Shown here piece after piece: positions 6,342-6,496 of a stretch of DNA of 6,496 nucleotides. Numbering within the stretch: the first letter of the stretch is position 1; each line of letters starts with the position of its first letter. Both the position numbers and the translations under genes were made by a program. This DNA comes from an uncultured Selenomonadales bacterium. Its GTDB lineage: Bacteria > Bacillota > Negativicutes > Selenomonadales > Selenomonadaceae. Under the pieces are notes generated by a model. The model was not told where the DNA came from. It made no database searches and was given only the letters and a program-made list of their open reading frames with translations. The stretch lies in contig CAMNLS010000075.1 in the NCBI GenBank assembly GCA_946543495.1, positions 1 to 6,496 of the forward strand. Reading direction: 5' to 3'.

Positions 6342-6362
6342 AAGCGACGGAACAGCGGTCGC
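6332..6362 (+). promoter_or_regulatory. Two mutually exclusive hairpins in the cysE leader
   Basis: GTCGCTT (6332-6338) pairs with AAGCGAC (6342-6348), leaving the TGA stop codon of the short frame as the loop. The same GCGAC (6344-6348) can instead pair with GTCGC at 6358-6362, which is part of a second GCGGTCGC copy (6329-6336 and 6355-6362). No T-run follows, so this is not an intrinsic terminator. A switching structure is possible but unproven. Confidence 0.35.
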
Positions 6363-6429
6363 ACTTTAGTCTTCGATAGCCATAGCTTGTCCCGCGTTTG
6401 AACGTAATTTAATCGTTGGAGGATTGTAC

Positions 6430-6446
6430 ATGAAATTTTTCTCGCG
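6430..6446 (+). repeat. 17-base direct repeat, copy 2 (cysE start codon region)
   Basis: This is the exact match to 6315-6331. It is the functional copy, preceded by GGAGG and continuing into the conserved CysE N-terminus. Confidence 0.9.
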
Positions 6447-6496
6447 CATAAAGAAAGATATACGCGTCATCTTTGAGCGCGACCCTGCGGCAAAGA
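6430..6496 (+). CDS. cysE: Serine O-acetyltransferase, N-terminal fragment (truncated by window end)
   Basis: Only 22 codons are visible (MKFFSRIKKDIRVIFERDPA... then AK). The DIRVIFERDPAA segment is the characteristic N-terminus of bacterial CysE, which acetylates serine with acetyl-CoA to give O-acetylserine, the precursor of cysteine. The hexapeptide-repeat catalytic domain lies beyond the window. GGAGG at 6418-6422 is seven bases from the ATG. The position after ispD-ispF matches the cysE locus of many Bacillota. No clear T-box consensus (AGGGTGGNACCGCG) is found in the short upstream gap, although cysE genes are often T-box regulated. The assignment rests on a short fragment plus synteny. 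Confidence 0.8.
   Translation, partial: MKFFSRIKKDIRVIFERDPAAK

Noticed and set aside
6387..6413. Promoter for cysE: TTGTCC with TTTAAT
   Set aside because: The spacer is only 15 bases and the -10 match is weak; cysE may be read from the ispDF operon. Not strong enough to annotate.
6294..6429. T-box riboswitch ahead of cysE
   Set aside because: GAGGTGGCGGCG at 6303-6314 loosely recalls the T-box, but the conserved AGGGTGGNACCGCG is absent, the gap is too short for a full T-box leader, and there is no terminator stem with a T-run.
1..6496. CRISPR arrays, tRNA/rRNA genes, insertion sequences, phage genes
   Set aside because: No spaced repeat series, tRNA-like cloverleaf, transposase motif or terminal inverted repeat was seen; apart from the 17-base repeat, the window is ordinary chromosomal gene content.

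Overview
The window looks like the chromosome of a low-to-mid GC Bacillota bacterium. A member of the Negativicutes (Selenomonas-like) is my best guess, from strong AGGAGG ribosome sites, a Firmicutes-type ispD-ispF-cysE order, and protein signatures such as a class II aldolase. This is inference from recall, not a database result. Every gene is on the + strand, and coding density is high.

Region 1 (2-2219) is a run of three genes joined by two ATGA stop/start overlaps. They are the 3' end of a UbiA-family integral membrane prenyltransferase, a small soluble HAD phosphatase, and a polytopic GT-C/GT87-like glycosyltransferase. The set resembles the known logic for making polyprenyl-phosphate pentose donors (phosphoribosyl transfer to the lipid, dephosphorylation, then use by a membrane glycosyltransferase). 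I propose this as the most interesting pathway-level reading of the region.

Region 2 (2220-3376) is a self-contained, highly expressed gene for class II fructose-1,6-bisphosphate aldolase (glycolysis/gluconeogenesis). It has its own sigma-70-type promoter, a short leader with a small GC hairpin, a strong ribosome site, strongly biased codons, and a clear intrinsic terminator.

Region 3 (3375-6293) starts with a promoter whose -35 box overlaps the aldolase terminator T-tract. It then reads through a Cof/YbjI-type HAD-IIB sugar-phosphate phosphatase, a two-domain phosphoribosyltransferase-HAD fusion of unknown role, and the MEP-pathway isoprenoid genes ispD and ispF (ATGA overlap). There is no terminator between these genes, so they look like one operon. 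The isoprenoid genes supply IPP/DMAPP, which also feeds the polyprenyl lipids used by the UbiA enzyme in region 1.

Region 4 (6294-6496) is a 136-base gap followed by the first 22 codons of cysE (serine O-acetyltransferase, first step of cysteine synthesis). The gap contains an exact 17-base copy of the cysE start, with its own plausible ribosome site. It opens an 8-codon reading frame whose stop codon sits in the loop of a 7-bp hairpin. It is either the remnant of a local duplication or a leader/regulatory element, and it is the best unexplained signal in the window.
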